Positions 62,801 through 64,000 of a stretch of 64,000 nt of DNA are shown one piece after another. The translations under genes were made by a program, and so were the position numbers. Source of the stretch: Toxotes chatareus. Taxonomy: Eukaryota > Chordata > Actinopteri > Toxotidae. Numbering within the stretch: the first letter of the stretch is position 1; each line of letters opens with the position of its first letter. The stretch covers positions 11,370,001 through 11,434,000 of the forward strand of contig CM028895.1 of assembly GCA_016801885.1 (NCBI GenBank), given 5' to 3'. The notes beneath the pieces were generated by a model. It was not told the DNA's origin. It did not search any database and was given only the letters and a program-made list of their open reading frames with translations.

Positions 62801-64000
62801 TTGATCCTCAAACAGTTCTAGGAGTTATTTTTGTGAATGCTTTCTCTTACCTGCGCAAACAACACCAGCAACTGAGGTGAAGTTGCAAGTTTTGTCTGTA
62901 TATGATCTTTGTGGGCACTGAGTCAGTGTAGACTCCATTCCATTGCATTCGATTTGATCGATCCAGGTCTGTCCTGTGCCGTGCCCATACTCAACCATGG
63001 TGGTAATCTTATCAGCCTTCCCGCAATTTAGCTGCCTACACACCACTGTGGCATCACTCATATCCCAGGATTCACCACACACAGTCCTCCACTGGCCTTT
63101 GTCATAAAACTCCACTTTTCCAGCACAGTGGTTGGATCCATTGGTCAATTTCACATTGCCTGGAAATGTTGATATATGTGAAGATATGTGAAGTCTGGCA
63201 CTAAAATAGAGTACAAAATACTGAAATTGTGCTTATTTTCCAACTGAAACATGGGTTGTATCCGAAATATGTACAGTAGCTGTTATATTTTATCATATTT
63301 TAAATTTACTTGCACAGCAAATGAGGCGGAATTCAAATTTCACTTCAACTTCAAGTCTTACCTGAACATTGAACAGCTGCCTCCTCAACATGAATCTGGC
63401 CGGTCCTTTCATATGGTATGAGTGAGCACTGAGTAAGAGAGCTCTCTCTACCGGTGCAACTGACCTTATACCCTCTCAGATTGCTGCCTTGACCAAATGA
63501 CCTTGTGACCTTGACAGGATCTCCACAGTTCATCTCTCTGCACACCACTCCAGCTTCATGCATTCCCCAGTTAACATTATATGCTGGCGACCAATGGCCT
63601 TCGTGGTAGACCTCCACCCTGCCTGAGCACTGATCAGTCCCATTGATCACTCTAATGGTTGCTGCAGCGCAAAATAGAGTATCAAGAATTAGTTATTTGA
63701 TGTTTGGACACAGGCTGTATGTGATATTCTGACTGATATCATTTTGCAGAAATAACTGTGATATAGCAGTTTAATTCTTGGAAATAATCAGCAAAATATT
63801 CACCTGAGGGAATAAGATGTTACATAAAAGTGTAAGCATAAATGCTACCTTATCAAATGAAGTAAGTAGCATGCTAACAAAGAGGAGTGAACTACACAGC
63901 AGAGTAATAACCGAGATGATACCTGAACACACCACACCAGCATCTTCACCATGACCACAGTTATTTTCTCCAAAGGAGGGATGTTGGCAGTGCACAAGGG
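59622..64000 (-). CDS. SRCR/Ig transmembrane scavenger-type receptor, 3' part (partial, runs off the right edge)
   Basis: Ten minus-strand exons join in frame: 63923-64000 (partial), 63362-63661, 62851-63159, 62223-62537, 61325-61633, 60923-61213, 60480-60815, 60274-60381, 59920-60004 and 59622-59775, giving 760 C-terminal residues. Order: end of one SRCR domain, four full group-B-type SRCR domains each in a single phase 1-1 exon, two Ig-like domains (C...DxxxxGxYxC), one transmembrane helix with an RRRWR stop-transfer, and a tail of about 80 residues with YKIM (YxxM/YxxPhi type). Group B SRCR receptors include CD163, WC1 and DMBT1, which bind ligands on leukocytes or epithelia (established knowledge). 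The product is probably an immune-type surface receptor; its nearest named relative is uncertain. The N-terminus and signal peptide lie outside the window. Confidence 0.92.
59811..59843. repeat. (TA)n(CA)n microsatellite
   Basis: A TA run followed by a CA run in the intron between the two cytoplasmic exons of the receptor gene. Confidence 0.95.
59920..60004 (-). CDS. SRCR/Ig receptor juxtamembrane cytoplasmic exon
   Basis: Minus strand, 85 nt between TTTCAG and GTAAGA. It encodes TVVQFINRFGGPVKQDLEDK and on to GALSG plus two bases of a Met codon. Confidence 0.85.
60274..60381 (-). CDS. SRCR/Ig receptor transmembrane exon
   Basis: Minus strand, 108 nt between CTACAG and GTAAGT. It encodes TSSSS, then a hydrophobic helix (VISGTVAGLVVLLLVLLIGF), LVW and RRRWR. 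Type I topology is expected. Confidence 0.92.
60480..60815 (-). CDS. SRCR/Ig receptor Ig-like domain 2
   Basis: Minus strand, 336 nt, phase 1-1, between CTTCAG and GTAAGA. Ig cysteines lie in SFSITCSIY and DFKHQGDYTCVYA, with PSKPIQVTV at the end of the domain. Confidence 0.92.
60923..61213 (-). CDS. SRCR/Ig receptor Ig-like domain 1
   Basis: Minus strand, 291 nt, phase 1-1, between TTTCAG and GTCAGT. It opens KPQISLSPGSEVNWGDRVEI. Ig cysteines lie in EITCSVE and DFSHKGSYFCEYQ. Confidence 0.92.
61325..61633 (-). CDS. SRCR domain exon (fifth and last SRCR domain seen)
   Basis: Minus strand, 309 nt, phase 1-1. Opens QLRLVGGTAKCSGRVEVLYK and ends CGHGEDAGVICL. All eight group B cysteines are present. 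Closest in sequence to the partial domain at 63923-64000, sharing FGENNCGHGEDAGV. Confidence 0.95.
61935..61970. repeat. Fragment of TTAGC-family terminal repeat
   Basis: GTCTAACATTTTGGGAAATAT matches the terminal inverted repeat of the elements at 22306 and 50318. Only one end remains. Confidence 0.5.
62010..62195. repeat. Teleost short dispersed repeat (SINE-like)
   Basis: It shows CTTTATTGATACCTTCTGGG, CTCTGCATTTTACCCACACC, a CA run, and GTGCCTTGCTCAGGGACACC in this order. This is a repeat common in fish genomes. The copy is truncated. It ends only about 28 nt from the splice donor of the SRCR exon at 62223. Confidence 0.7.
62223..62537 (-). CDS. SRCR domain exon (fourth SRCR domain seen)
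   Basis: Minus strand, 315 nt, phase 1-1. Opens SLEVRLANGKDDCSGRVEVR and ends CGHERDAGAICA. Eight cysteines. NDS and NVT are N-glycosylation sites in the C5 region. Confidence 0.94.
62851..63159 (-). CDS. SRCR domain exon (third SRCR domain seen)
   Basis: Minus strand, 309 nt, phase 1-1. Opens NVKLTNGSNHCAGKVEFYDK and ends CNFTSVAGVVCA. Eight cysteines. NGS and NFT are possible glycosylation sites. Confidence 0.94.
63362..63661 (-). CDS. SRCR domain exon with only six cysteines (second SRCR domain seen)
   Basis: Minus strand, 300 nt, phase 1-1. Opens TIRVINGTDQCSGRVEVYHE and ends HVEEAAVQCS. The second and seventh group B cysteines are absent: TVC is replaced by AYN and NNC by QIH. The other six are kept. 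Confidence 0.93.
63923..64000 (-). CDS. SRCR domain exon, C-terminal part (cut by the window edge)
   Basis: Minus strand, donor GTATCA. It encodes LVHCQHPSFGENNCGHGEDA and GVVCS, the end of an SRCR domain nearly identical to that at 61325-61633. Further upstream exons are expected beyond the window. Confidence 0.9.

Noticed and set aside
59622..64000. Naming the receptor CD163, WC1 or DMBT1
   Set aside because: The Ig pair before the membrane and the lack of the N-terminal part make a specific name unsafe. Only the domain class is supported.

Overview
The window is nuclear DNA of a ray-finned fish, most likely a spiny-rayed (percomorph) teleost. The genes are split by GT-AG introns. Intergenic and intronic DNA is full of (CA/TG)n, (GA/CT)n and GATA/GACA microsatellites. 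It also holds fish-type interspersed repeats, such as the element with a TTAGCTTAGCTTAGCAT core and the repeat that begins TTTATTGAT. I see no bacterial, phage or CRISPR features. The species call is inference.

Layout: (1) 1-12,039 holds no recognisable protein-coding exon. It carries repeats, a perfect 20-bp hairpin, and a CpG-rich stretch (about 7.6-8.1 kb) ending in a donor-like site that could be the promoter and non-coding first exon of the next gene. (2) 12,040-about 51,275 (+) is EYA4, the transcription coactivator and protein tyrosine phosphatase. Twenty exons can be placed, of which two are mutually exclusive. The spliced product is 640 aa, close to human EYA4. Its first coding intron is 16 kb and carries candidate regulatory elements. 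(3) 51,895-55,009 (-) is RPS12, complete at 132 aa, with a TATA box, a 5'-TOP start and two related box C/D snoRNAs in adjacent introns. It converges on EYA4 with about 0.6 kb between the predicted poly(A) sites. (4) 56,195-58,448 (-) is a three-exon, 91-aa SH3BGRL3-like protein of the thioredoxin fold. (5) 58,975-64,000 (-) is the 3' half of a transmembrane receptor gene that runs off the right edge. It encodes part of one SRCR domain, four complete SRCR domains, two Ig-like domains, a transmembrane helix and a tail with a YxxM motif.

The genes do not form a functional unit. They are a developmental regulator, a ribosomal/snoRNA host gene, a small redox-fold protein and an immune-type scavenger receptor. 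EYA4 next to RPS12 matches the neighbourhood known in mammals (from memory). The points most worth a second look are: the EYA4 mutually exclusive exon pair; an in-frame EYA4 exon bracketed by complementary TG and CA repeats; three consecutive perfect hairpins in an EYA4 intron; the RPS12 snoRNA pair; paired loss of two cysteines in one SRCR domain; and repeated RFX X-box-like palindromes.
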